Shown here piece by piece: positions 20,353 to 29,515 of a stretch of DNA of 64,000 nt (position 1 is the stretch's first letter; each line of letters opens with the position of its first letter). This stretch comes from Sulfuriferula plumbiphila. GTDB taxonomy: Bacteria > Pseudomonadota > Gammaproteobacteria > Burkholderiales > Sulfuriferulaceae. Under the pieces are notes generated by a model. The model did no database searches. It was given only the letters and a program-made list of their open reading frames with translations, and was not told the origin of the DNA. A program made the position numbers and the translations under genes. The stretch is from positions 2,095,501 to 2,159,500 of the forward strand of contig NZ_AP021884.1 of NCBI RefSeq assembly GCF_009938015.1, read 5' to 3'.

Positions 20353-21576
20353 CTAAAGTAAATCGGAGTCTTCGCATGACGCCGTTCCTTCAAAGCATTT
20401 TCTTTGGCGTATAATATCAAGATGCGCTTTCAATCTTTTATCCTGCAAAATAGTAATTATTCGGCCCTCATCCAAGCACGGCTGATGGACATTGCCTTGT
20501 AGGGCTTGGACGAGCGAATGGTAGAGGTTGAAGTTTTGCTTGTGGTGAGTGGCGAGGTAGGAGCGGATAGTGCAGAAGGCGGCGCCCCCATCGAGAGTAC
20601 GAAAGCAGCCGGAGACCTTCTGTTTGACTTTGCACATGCGGATTGCCTGCTCGGCGATGTTATTGGTGAAAGGCGCATCGGAGTTGAAAGTAAAGCAGAG
20701 CACATCGTACTCGCGCAATCGCGCCAGCAGATTCGTCGCGTCGCGCTGTCGAGTTCGGCCGCTTTGGCCGGAAGGCGGAGCCGGCAGATTGCGCGATTCG
20801 TCTGCTGTGAGGATGTTCCGGTACTCAGTGCGCAAAGCGTCGATCCATCCGTTCCTGCGACAGGCAGCGTCCACCTTGACGTTGGCCCGGTACAGCATGT
20901 CGATCATCTGTTGTGGCCAGGCATCCTTGCTGGCCTCGGCGATCGCCCTCAGTTCGCGTACATGATGGGCGTTGCACAGCACATGTTGACACGTCATGTA
21001 ATAGCGGTACGGCATCCAGCCGTCGTGACCGAGGATGCCCGCAAAGCGAGGGATGACAGCGAACTCCTCAATGGCCTCGCGACCCCGCTTGGGATGCACG
21101 CCCATCCAGGTCGAAATCGTTGTCTCCAGCGTATGCAACCCGTGCAGTTTGCCGACCACCCGCATTCCCGTCTCATCGCCGCCAGCCGCCACCAGCTGCG
21201 TGACCCCTTGGCCAGCCACCGTCGGTGCCACAACCTCGGCAGTCTCCATGATCATGCCCATGGCCGTCGCCGTCGAGATCGGCAGAGGGTACAAATCGTT
21301 CATCAGCCCGGCGGTGCGCTCTACCGGCACATGTGGTGTTGTGTCAGATGAACCGCCAGCGCCTTGACGCCCGGCCCGTACTGGGTTGGTCCAATGACAC
21401 TGGCTGGAAACGCACCGCGATGCACTTTGCCGCAGGTACAGCGTCCTTGCGCGACGCGATGTTCGGTTACGCGTACCATCAGCTTCGCCAGTTCAAATTG
21501 CAAGGGGCCACAATCGGCACATCAACTCGTCCTTCTCGGCGGGGCTCAGTCGCATCAGATCGGGCCTCTCGTTCAT
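20353..21576 (-). pseudogene. tnpC: IS66-family transposase (TnpC), frameshifted
   Basis: The pieces read in order from 21576: an N-terminal segment with MRLSPAEKDELMCRLWPL, a zinc-finger segment (GRCTCGKVHRGAFP), then a long frame with ETGMRVVGKLHGLHTLETT and a C-terminal DDE region ending with SDAPFTNNIAEQAIRM and KVSGCFRTLDGGAAFCTIRS. At least two frameshifts (about 21500 and 21325) break it. The TnpA and TnpB partners are not seen. A non-functional relic. Confidence 0.85.
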
Positions 21577-21697
21577 GCCCTATATCATCGGCATCCCCAC
21601 CACTCATTTCTCAAACGTCAATCACGCCAGTCTTTCCCCGCCAATTCGGGGGTAGGGCTGAATAGTTACGCAGAATGTACGATCAAGATTAATAGTC

Positions 21698-22399
21698 ATG
21701 GACGAATCGACGCCTTGGTATTGGGAACCATTCGATTTATTTAGAAATGCAGGTGCCGACGCCAGCACCGCGTTCTTTGAATTCACCGTCAAACAGAAAT
21801 ACTCGAAAGGCGACTACATCGTCATTGCGAACGATGTGGGAACACGCATCTTCTTTCTCGAAGAAGGTATAGTCAAAGTCTTCAACTTATCCCCAAATGG
21901 TACCCAAACGATTTTCTGGTTTTGTGTGCCGGGCGATGTTTTCGGCGCGGGCGCCATCAGCGGGAGTTATTTTCAGTCTGTCTACGCACAAGCCGTGGAA
22001 TCTTCCACCGTCCATTTTATTTCACGCGCGAACTTTGAAAAGGTAATGAAAGAACATCCGCAAATTGCAATCAATATGATCCGGCTGCTGGGTGCCCGAC
22101 TCCGTTTGGCTTGCGACTCCATGGTTGATGTCTCTGAGCAAAAGGCTGAATCGAGATTGGCCCGTGTATTGCTCAGATTGGCGCACAACTACGGCAGGAG
22201 AGCTGGAGGTAAAGTAGAAATCAGGGTGCGTGTGTCTCATCAAGAGCTAGCAGATATGATTGGTAGCAGTCGGCAGACAGTAAACGCGCTTCTGCATGAA
22301 TTCTCCGATAACGGATGGATTCACTTAAAAGGACGCACCTTCTCCATTATTTCTCAGGGTGATCTGCAAAAAATCATCGACATGGGCCGCACTGATTAA
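21698..22399 (+). CDS. Crp/Fnr-family transcriptional regulator
   Basis: A 233-residue regulator with an N-terminal cyclic-nucleotide-type effector domain (KGDYIVIANDVGTRIFFLEE ... PGDVFGAGAI) and a C-terminal Crp-type winged helix (VSHQELADMIGSSRQTVNAL). The N-terminus lacks the cysteine cluster that binds [4Fe-4S] in Fnr, so oxygen sensing by that route is unlikely; the effector is unknown. It is convergent with the metF end of the transporter operon, 75 bases away, and is the only transcription factor gene in the C1 island. It is therefore the best candidate for its local regulator. Confidence 0.9.
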   Translation: MDESTPWYWEPFDLFRNAGADASTAFFEFTVKQKYSKGDYIVIANDVGTRIFFLEEGIVKVFNLSPNGTQTIFWFCVPGDVFGAGAISGSYFQSVYAQAVESSTVHFISRANFEKVMKEHPQIAINMIRLLGARLRLACDSMVDVSEQKAESRLARVLLRLAHNYGRRAGGKVEIRVRVSHQELADMIGSSRQTVNALLHEFSDNGWIHLKGRTFSIISQGDLQKIIDMGRTD

Positions 22400-22473
22400 T
22401 AGGCATTATTCGCATGAGCAGGTAGCCATAACCCGCGAATCGCCTGAGAAGAGATAAAGGCTGACCGCCTTCA

Positions 22474-24027
22474 CTATTTATTTAGTGGTTTTTTGAACTG
22501 CACAACCCGAATTTCCGGACCTTCTCCGCGAAAATGCGGGGGATAGGATGAGCTGTGACGTATTTCTTTCGGAACTGCGGGAACCAGCCAGGTTTCCAGC
22601 TGGTCGAGCACTCCGGCATCTTTCGCAATGCGATACTTCACGCTGTGAATGCATTCCCGGTCCCGGAATTCGCACAGGTTTTCGATAGTGCCGCCGCAAG
22701 GTCCATTGGCCAATCCCTTGGGGCAGGTTTCCGGACACACGTATTGCGTGGCTGCCAGACGGCACATTCCACAGGTTTCACAGCCGAATAGCGGGCTTTT
22801 CACCATCCGCTCAAACCGCTCCACCGCGTGGTCAAGCTTGCCATGCCGCGGCCTGATCGGGCGCATCAGTTTACCAAACAACCACGCTCCCGGTCCGTTG
22901 GAGAACATGAAATCGTGTGTGTGTTCCATGATTCGGTACTTCAATCGTTCACTGACTGAAGCATGCGCCACCCTTTGTCCAGACAGATACCAAGCGCGCG
23001 GCGGTGCAGTCTCTGCCATGCCACCTTGCGGAAAGCTCATGCACTCCTGCCATGCCTGCCGCCACGTATTTTCATCTTTGCAAAAATCGTTAAGCTCGGC
23101 AACCTGGCTTTGCAGATGGGCGAACTGTTTCGACGTATGGATGCCCGTCAGCTGCACCCCTGCATAACCCAGAAACCGCATGCCGATAATTTGCAATGCA
23201 AATCGTCTCATAGACCGGCCTACCCCTTGGTCGGGCAGTTTTTCCTCCTCCTCGAGCAGCGCCAGAAATGAATCCGTGACGGTGACGCCGGCGAGCTGGT
23301 GCTTGCGCATGTAGCGGGCACGCTTCGCCAGCATAGGCATAAGATTTGCGACCAGCGGCACCTGGTAATTGCGTTTTTCGACCCAATCGCGGGCTTCTTG
23401 ATATTTCGCATTGTCAAAACCAATCTGCGTAACCACATAATCTGCGCCGGCGCCCACTTTTTTGCCAAGCTTTAAATATTGGGCCATGCAGTCTTCTTCC
23501 CGGTACTTAAACGGATTGAGCGCGACTGCCACCAGCAAATTAGGGTTGAATCGCTTGACCTCCTCCACAGCCGGTACTGATTCAAGATACCTGTGGCGAT
23601 CACCTGGAGCCGCCTCCTTCAACTTGTCTCCGGTCAGAAGCAACATGTTTTCCAGCTCCATGTCACCCATCCGGGCAATCGATTTGTGCAAGTCCATGAT
23701 GTCCCTGCCCTTACCGGACCAGTGTACCAGTGGCTGCTTTCCGCTTCGCATGGCAAGATGGGACGCAGCAGTTACCGGATCCGGATCGCGATCGGAATGA
23801 ACCCGATCCGATACCGAAAAACCGGCGATCAACGGATAATTTTTTACGGACGCGAGCAGTCCCTCGATTTTATTGAGTTCATCGCGTAGTACCTTGTCGA
23901 CCGATGGCACGAACTCCAGAGTCCAAAAGAATTGGGCGCTGGTCAATGCATGACGGATGGCGTTTACGTTCACCAACGCATCAGGTGGCGACACCAACAT
24001 GGATTCGGTCATGTTCATGGTCATCAT
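22474..24027 (-). CDS. metF: Methylenetetrahydrofolate reductase with MetV-like zinc domain
   Basis: A 517-residue protein. Residues about 28-310 form the MetF TIM barrel, with the catalytic glutamate in TLEFVPS (Glu38) and ADYVVTQIGFDN. Residues about 340-500 form a second domain with eight cysteines (416, 419, 422, 431, 435, 444, 452, 459; GCETCGMCRL, CPETCPKGLANGPCGGT). This matches the MTHFR C-terminal zinc domain related to MetV of acetogens. Ordinary biosynthetic MetF is about 290 residues and lacks it. The enzyme links methyl-THF and methylene-THF; in this setting oxidation of methyl-THF is plausible. It overlaps the ATPase gene before it by four bases and ends the operon. Confidence 0.92.
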   Translation of the reverse strand: MMTMNMTESMLVSPPDALVNVNAIRHALTSAQFFWTLEFVPSVDKVLRDELNKIEGLLASVKNYPLIAGFSVSDRVHSDRDPDPVTAASHLAMRSGKQPLVHWSGKGRDIMDLHKSIARMGDMELENMLLLTGDKLKEAAPGDRHRYLESVPAVEEVKRFNPNLLVAVALNPFKYREEDCMAQYLKLGKKVGAGADYVVTQIGFDNAKYQEARDWVEKRNYQVPLVANLMPMLAKRARYMRKHQLAGVTVTDSFLALLEEEEKLPDQGVGRSMRRFALQIIGMRFLGYAGVQLTGIHTSKQFAHLQSQVAELNDFCKDENTWRQAWQECMSFPQGGMAETAPPRAWYLSGQRVAHASVSERLKYRIMEHTHDFMFSNGPGAWLFGKLMRPIRPRHGKLDHAVERFERMVKSPLFGCETCGMCRLAATQYVCPETCPKGLANGPCGGTIENLCEFRDRECIHSVKYRIAKDAGVLDQLETWLVPAVPKEIRHSSSYPPHFRGEGPEIRVVQFKKPLNK

Positions 24028-24875
24028 CGCCGAACAGCTTCGACAATTTGCTCCATCTCCACAGTCCCTACTGCCCCCGCTGCAAAACCTTTCAACGCCT
24101 CTTCATAAAGCAAGCCCAAAATATGTTCCTTGAGATTTCCATAAGTCTCTGAAGTCAGCATATGAAATTGGCGAGGACGCGGTAACGGAACGTCAATGAT
24201 TGCTTTTACATTGGTAGGTTTATAGCTCAGCACAATGATGCGGTCTGCAAGGAAAATCGCCTCATCCACCTCAGATGTCACAAATAGCGTGGTCATCCTG
24301 GTTTCCTCAAACAGGGCGGAATAGTACTCTTGCATCAAGCCGCGCGACATGTGATCCAATCCCCTAAAGGGTTCATCCAGGATCATCACTTTGGGATTGT
24401 TGATGAATGCCCTTGCAACTTCGGCCCGTCGCTGCATGCCGCCCGAAACCTGATCCGGGTATTTGTTTTCGAATCCCTTAAGCCCAACTTTAGCCAGCAA
24501 TTTCGTTGCTTTTTCAGACACTTCTCTTTTATTAGCCCCCTGCTCGACGGGACCAAACATGATATTTTCGTGTAGTGTCATCCATGGGAAAAGTGCCGTT
24601 TCCTGGAACACTACAGTGCGGTCGGAACCTGGCCCTTGAACCAGTTTGCCATCGATGGTTATCGCACCCAATGTGGGATTTTCATATCCCGCAATTAACT
24701 TGATCAATGTGCTTTTCCCGCAACCGGACGGACCGAGGAGAACAGTCAGTTTCCCAGGCGTTACGTCGAACGAGCACTTCCTCAAAATTATCTCGTGCTG
24801 ATTCCCGCGCTTGTAAACTTGACCTACGTCCTTCAATCGAACTTCACCCATTGTTTCAATTGTTTGATCAAGCAT
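24024..24875 (-). CDS. ABC transporter ATPase (nitrate/sulfonate/taurine type)
   Basis: A 283-residue ATPase of the SsuB/TauB/NrtD class. Walker A GPSGCGKST, the signature VSGGMQRRAEVARAF, and Walker B VMILDEPFRGLD are all present, so it should hydrolyse ATP. The start at 24875 has GGAAGGA six bases upstream; a TTG five codons earlier is less likely. A C-terminal extension of about 50 residues (LPRPRQFHMLTSETYGNLKE ...) resembles that of the neighbouring ATPase. It pairs with the other ATPase, the two permeases and the binding protein of the same operon. Confidence 0.92.
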   Translation of the reverse strand: MLDQTIETMGEVRLKDVGQVYKRGNQHEIILRKCSFDVTPGKLTVLLGPSGCGKSTLIKLIAGYENPTLGAITIDGKLVQGPGSDRTVVFQETALFPWMTLHENIMFGPVEQGANKREVSEKATKLLAKVGLKGFENKYPDQVSGGMQRRAEVARAFINNPKVMILDEPFRGLDHMSRGLMQEYYSALFEETRMTTLFVTSEVDEAIFLADRIIVLSYKPTNVKAIIDVPLPRPRQFHMLTSETYGNLKEHILGLLYEEALKGFAAGAVGTVEMEQIVEAVRR

Positions 24876-24905
24876 GCCGAGTCCTTCCAATCAATATCGC
24901 CGAAG

Positions 24906-26171
24906 TTAAGAAAATTCCCGTTCGCCTGAAACGAAGGCCTTTAACGCCTCTTCGTGTACCGCTTCAATCGCCTCTTCTTTCAGACGCAGGAATTCGGGTG
25001 AGGTGAGAATCTTATTGCTACGAGGACGTGGCAAATTGATATGGATGGTTTGCTTGATATGTCCAGGCCTGGAGGCCATCACCAGCACCCGATCGGCCAA
25101 GTAAATGGCCTCTTCGAGATCATGCGTTATGAACATTACGGTCTTGCGGGATAGATCGTACAATTCGAGCAGTGCGTTGTGGGTCACCGATTTTGTTAGG
25201 GCATCCACTCCTCTAAACGGCTCATCAAGCAGGATGACACGCGGGTCGTTCAATAGAGCGCGGATAATTTCCACCCGCCGCCCCATTCCCCCCGAAACGG
25301 CACTGGGATAGAGGTTCTCGATACCGCTGAGCCCGACTTTGGCGAGCAATGCGTGCGCCTTGTCCAACGCTTCAACTTTGCTCATTCGGTTTTGCGCTAC
25401 AGGGCCGCAGATCAAGTTCTCCATGATCGTTGCCCAGGGAAAAAGCGCATTGTTTTGAAAAACCACCATCCGGTCGGGGCCCGGCTTCGGCCGGCTACCA
25501 GGACGGTTAACAACTTCACCGTCGAGATAAATCACGCCGCTCGTCAAGGAATCAAAACCAGCGATTCCGTTTAGCAGAGTGGATTTTCCACAACCGGAAG
25601 GGCCGACGATGGCGACGAACTCGCCCGGCCTGATTTCAATCGAGCAATCCTCAACCGCTACAACGGCTTTGCCGAAGGGATCGTATACCTTGCCTGCATT
25701 GCGAATCGAAATCCATCCGGCACTACCAGCAACTTTGTACTCATGTCCCGCGTAGGCGCGTGACAATGTATACAACAATTCACTTCCACCGTGGGCATGT
25801 GCTTTACATAGGTTTTGAAACCATTGCCCGTCAATCGCAAGCACCTTGGTGGGTTTTTCACAGTGGGCGCTGATAACCCGTTCCGGCAGACCCTGAACGA
25901 TTGCCGCAAAACCAAATAATTGGCCGGCCGTGCTTGCCTGCGGCATAACCGAAAACTGCTCTTCGGCTGCCTGTACCTCCGGGTGTCCCACCTGCCCTTC
26001 TACCAGAATATAAAAATCGTCGGCCTGATCTTTTCTGGAGAAGATAAACGAGTTTTTCGGGTAGTCCTGCTCGCGCGCGTGCTCCGCCACAGAACTCAAG
26101 AGATCAAGTTGGGCGCCACTCAAGAAGGAATTCAAGCGCAACAGCCTTAATTTTTCAGCGTGGGTTAGCAT
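24906..26171 (-). CDS. ABC ATPase with N-terminal cyclic-nucleotide-binding-like domain
   Basis: A 421-residue fusion. Residues about 1-130 resemble a cNMP-binding beta-barrel (DYPKNSFIFSRKDQADDFYI, GQLFGFAAIVQGLPERVISA). The ABC ATPase follows, with GPSGCGKST, VSGGMGRRVEIIRAL and VILLDEPFRGVD. AGGAGG precedes the ATG at 26171. Nitrate/sulfonate-type ATPases normally have about 260 residues and no such domain, so transport may be gated by a small ligand or by protein contact. The key Arg-containing phosphate-binding cassette of true cAMP binders is not obvious, so the ligand is open. It is the fifth gene of the operon. Confidence 0.88.
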   Translation of the reverse strand: MLTHAEKLRLLRLNSFLSGAQLDLLSSVAEHAREQDYPKNSFIFSRKDQADDFYILVEGQVGHPEVQAAEEQFSVMPQASTAGQLFGFAAIVQGLPERVISAHCEKPTKVLAIDGQWFQNLCKAHAHGGSELLYTLSRAYAGHEYKVAGSAGWISIRNAGKVYDPFGKAVVAVEDCSIEIRPGEFVAIVGPSGCGKSTLLNGIAGFDSLTSGVIYLDGEVVNRPGSRPKPGPDRMVVFQNNALFPWATIMENLICGPVAQNRMSKVEALDKAHALLAKVGLSGIENLYPSAVSGGMGRRVEIIRALLNDPRVILLDEPFRGVDALTKSVTHNALLELYDLSRKTVMFITHDLEEAIYLADRVLVMASRPGHIKQTIHINLPRPRSNKILTSPEFLRLKEEAIEAVHEEALKAFVSGEREFS

Positions 26172-26201
26172 CGCTTCCTCCTGCATCTATTTTTGGAGCC
26201 A

Positions 26202-27017
26202 TTATTTTTTGAGCCATGGCATCACCCGTCGCCCAAACCATGACACCATCAGGCTCGATACAATGCCGGCAATCCCGATGGAAAGCATCCCCACGAGAAT
26301 GCCAACCATTGAGTGGCTCATGTAAGCGTTCCAGGTCAGATAACCCAAACCATTGTCCCCGGAAGCCATTTCCGCAGCGATTACCACTTCCCAAGTGATC
26401 GCTACAGCAATCGTAAGTCCGGTGAACAAAGAGGGCAGCGCGCCGGGAACGAGAATTTTCCAGAACAGGGAGCGCTTGCTTGCGCCGAGCGACAATGCCG
26501 CCTGAATGTATCTGATATCGATATTGTCAATGCCCGCCAACACATTGATCAGGATAGGGAAAAATGCCCCTAGAAAAGTCAGGTACACCATCGTCATTTC
26601 CGAACTCGGCCAGAACAGGATGGAAATCGGCAGCCAGGCTAATGGGGGAATTGGACGAATCACCTCGAACACCGGAAAAACCATATCCTTGAACTTGCGG
26701 GACATTCCCATCGGCACACCGATTGTGATCGCCAACACAGCAGCAATGACAAAACCGAAAAACACACGTTTGCTGCTGTTGGTCCAGCTTAGAAGGTAAT
26801 CAGATTGCCTCATCACGTCCGGCGTTCCCCTGACCACTTCCAGGGGTCCTGGCACAACATGCAGCAGACCGATGCTGCGAGCCACTTGCCAGACCAGCAG
26901 GAAGGTCGCGATGCCAAGGACACCTTGCCAGAAATCGATGCTTCTTAGCCTACGTGCCAGTTTATTGCGCCAACTGAACGACGGAACGGCACTTTTCTCT
27001 ATTGGGTTTGCAATCAT
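26202..27017 (-). CDS. ABC transporter permease 2
   Basis: A 271-residue inner-membrane permease of the SsuC/TauC/NrtB family with about six membrane segments. The cytoplasmic EAA loop reads AALSLGASKRSLFWKILVPG, the ATPase-docking site. VIRPIPPLAWLPI is a usual signature of this family. The start at 27017 overlaps the upstream permease stop (ATGA), with GAGG nearby. It differs strongly from permease 1, so the importer probably has a heterodimeric membrane part. Confidence 0.93.
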   Translation of the reverse strand: MIANPIEKSAVPSFSWRNKLARRLRSIDFWQGVLGIATFLLVWQVARSIGLLHVVPGPLEVVRGTPDVMRQSDYLLSWTNSSKRVFFGFVIAAVLAITIGVPMGMSRKFKDMVFPVFEVIRPIPPLAWLPISILFWPSSEMTMVYLTFLGAFFPILINVLAGIDNIDIRYIQAALSLGASKRSLFWKILVPGALPSLFTGLTIAVAITWEVVIAAEMASGDNGLGYLTWNAYMSHSMVGILVGMLSIGIAGIVSSLMVSWFGRRVMPWLKK

Positions 27018-28012
27018 GCTGTACCTCGCTCTTTCAGTTGCCACGCCATTAATGCCCGGCCTATCCGCCGAATAATCGCACTTGACGCATATCCCAAGGT
27101 TCCCAAGGTAGTCATGGCGATAAAAATATTGGATAACTGGACGTTTTGGTAAGCTTCGAAAATCAGAAATCCTAAGCCTGACTTCCCGGCAATAATTTCA
27201 CCGCCAACCAATGAAAACCAGGAGACTCCCATAGCGATTTGTAGCCCGGTGAAGATGAACGGCAAAGCGCCTGGCACGACCACTCGAAACAACACCTGCC
27301 AGCGGTTGAAACCCAAGCAGGATGCTGCGCGAAAGTAGGTTTCGTTGATCGAAAGGACACCCAGATAGGAGTTGAGGACGGTCGCAAAAAAGCCAGCCAG
27401 CATCGTCACGAAGATGACTGGCATTTCTATCCCAGGCATCGTCAGCACGGCAAGCGGAACCCACGCCAATGGCGGAATCGGCCGCAGCAGCTCAACTACA
27501 GGAAAGACCATATTTCGAAATGTCCGGTTCCAGCCAAGCAGGAGGCCTAGCGGGACACCCAAGATGACAGCGAGAGCGAATGCCGTATAAACCCGCAAAG
27601 TGCTCACAAAAATGTGTTCGTAATAAATCGGCGTGAAGATGGATACGCCATTATCAGGCCTCAGGCTAATCCATTGCTTGAACAAATAGAACGGATTCGG
27701 AATGAACTCAAACCTCGGTGGAACATAGAGTTCTGTCAGAACAAACCAAATGCCGAAGAAAAAGCCAATCCCGATGATCCCGCGCATAAACTGCGGGCTC
27801 GATATTTTTTTCAGTAACTTGCTTGCGAAGCCGCCCTCCTTTTCTACCCATCCACCAGCCAGCAACAATTCTCGGTCAGCTTCACGCATCTGCTGCTCCG
27901 TGAGCGATGATTCCTCCGCCGATGACGGCTGCCGCTTCGGCCCGCGACTTACGGGTAGTGGAAGTAGACCACTTTGAGGAGGCAAGCTTTGCTTCAATGA
28001 ATCTTGTACCAT
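27014..28012 (-). CDS. ABC transporter permease 1, with long N-terminal extension
   Basis: A 332-residue permease of the same SsuC/TauC/NrtB family. The first 70 residues are hydrophilic and not conserved in the family; the membrane core begins at about residue 75 (FMRGIIGIGFFFGIWFVLTE). The EAA loop is FRAASCLGFNRWQVLFRVVV and the family signature LLRPIPPLAWVPL is present. It is followed with a four-base overlap by permease 2. The extra N-terminal segment may contact the unusual ATPase; that is speculation. Confidence 0.93.
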   Translation of the reverse strand: MVQDSLKQSLPPQSGLLPLPVSRGPKRQPSSAEESSLTEQQMREADRELLLAGGWVEKEGGFASKLLKKISSPQFMRGIIGIGFFFGIWFVLTELYVPPRFEFIPNPFYLFKQWISLRPDNGVSIFTPIYYEHIFVSTLRVYTAFALAVILGVPLGLLLGWNRTFRNMVFPVVELLRPIPPLAWVPLAVLTMPGIEMPVIFVTMLAGFFATVLNSYLGVLSINETYFRAASCLGFNRWQVLFRVVVPGALPFIFTGLQIAMGVSWFSLVGGEIIAGKSGLGFLIFEAYQNVQLSNIFIAMTTLGTLGYASSAIIRRIGRALMAWQLKERGTA

Positions 28013-28119
28013 AAGACTATGCTCCTAATCGGAGGTTAGTGTTCACCCGGTCTCCGTTTCACCCTGCAAGCTTATTGCGGCGGGACATGTCAAATCGGCG
28101 CCCCGCCGCCTCACTTTCG

Positions 28120-29433
28120 TCACTTCTTCAATTCGTCTTTATTGAAAGGATTGTCGGTGGGGAGGCCGCCTTTGATTTCAAAAAGGGCTTTTTTTGGATC
28201 GAGGCCTAGCTCGGTGAACGCCTGCGCAACCAGTGTGGGGTCGATGGCGTCAGATGCGAATTTGCCCTGGACCACTTTCATGGATTTCAGGAAGTTGAAC
28301 ACCGAGTTCGCCAGATACACTGCTTGGGGCGTAATGGTCATGACTGCCGTATTGACAATCGGACTACCCCCCGTATTAACCGGCAGTTGCCCGTAGAAGG
28401 CTTGCCATATATTTTCTTTTGTAAAATCCGGTAACTCGCGCTTGATCATGTTGACGGTTTCAATCGGATTGTCACGCATGAAATACAATGCCTCGATGTT
28501 GGCCTTCAGCCAGCCAATGGCAGCAGGGCGATTCTTTTGAATGAAATCCTGGCGCATGATAACTGTATCTGCATCGAGCAGGTTGTAGTACGCTCCTGAC
28601 AATGCGTACCGTCCATATCCCAACTTGACTGCGTTGGACGCATTTGGCTCGTAAACGAAAGCTGCATCGATTTTCTTGGCCTGGAGACTTGAGACAATCA
28701 CCTCCGCTTGGTTAAAAACCCAGTTAACCTCCACCCCAGCCTTCTTTACCATTTCTTGCCCGATACGGTCAGCGCAACTGCCTTTGGGCACCGCTATTGT
28801 TTTCCCTTTAAGCCATTGAAAAACTTCCGCCGGACTATTAAAGTTGGGCGCATCGGACCTGACCAGCAGAATGCCGCACATGCGGCTCGCAGAGATCAGA
28901 TTGAATGCGACGATCTTCAGTGGTGCTATACCGCCTTTGGTCGTTGAGACGATAGACGGGCTGTCGCCCAAATAGGCAATGTTCTGCTTATTGGCAAGCA
29001 TGTCAGTAATGACCGGCGGCCCCTGCAGATTACGTTTCCATTCGACGGTGCTGCCCTTTGGGAGCCACTTCGGTAACATATTCATCTGCTTCATGACGAT
29101 CGTATCCCAGGCCCCTGTCCACCCGAGGAATAGATTGACCTTGACGGTCACAGGCGCGCCTGAGGCCGGCGCGGCTTTGGCGGCGATGGTGTCATATTTG
29201 GAATTATTGAAGCTCCCCAGGGCATTCGGAGCGGCTTGTTGTGGAGCGGGAGCCGAAAACGTCTTGCCCGCGAAGGTGATCAGCATCACGCCGAAAGCTG
29301 CATAACCCAGATAATGCATTCGATGGATCGTTCCAACGCGGGCCTGCGACTTCGGTTCGCATTCGAAACTAGTGATTGCCTTGACTATGATATCGACAAA
29401 TGAGCTATAACCCTTGCATAATGTGTGCCACAT
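28120..29433 (-). CDS. ABC transporter periplasmic substrate-binding protein
   Basis: A binding protein of the NMT1/TauA-like class, about 437 residues from the chosen start. A hydrophobic segment (YLGYAAFGVMLITFAGKTFS, just before APAPQQ) is the probable signal sequence, so the real start may be the ATG at 29319, or the longer form may have a cytoplasmic leader. The 29433 ATG is chosen because AAGGAG lies ten bases upstream. The mature part has LGWTGAWDTIVMKQMNML, NIAYLGDSPSIVSTTKGG and IDAAFVYEPNASNAVKLGYG, as in proteins binding nitrate, sulfonates, thiamine precursors or aromatic acids. The ligand cannot be named from sequence. Confidence 0.88.
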   Translation of the reverse strand: MWHTLCKGYSSFVDIIVKAITSFECEPKSQARVGTIHRMHYLGYAAFGVMLITFAGKTFSAPAPQQAAPNALGSFNNSKYDTIAAKAAPASGAPVTVKVNLFLGWTGAWDTIVMKQMNMLPKWLPKGSTVEWKRNLQGPPVITDMLANKQNIAYLGDSPSIVSTTKGGIAPLKIVAFNLISASRMCGILLVRSDAPNFNSPAEVFQWLKGKTIAVPKGSCADRIGQEMVKKAGVEVNWVFNQAEVIVSSLQAKKIDAAFVYEPNASNAVKLGYGRYALSGAYYNLLDADTVIMRQDFIQKNRPAAIGWLKANIEALYFMRDNPIETVNMIKRELPDFTKENIWQAFYGQLPVNTGGSPIVNTAVMTITPQAVYLANSVFNFLKSMKVVQGKFASDAIDPTLVAQAFTELGLDPKKALFEIKGGLPTDNPFNKDELKK

Positions 29434-29515
29434 GATCTCCATGCTCCTTTTATAAGGAATTTTATAATGTGGCGGAAATTTTCTTTCGCGCCAACTTTCG
29501 CGCCGAGCTGGCACC

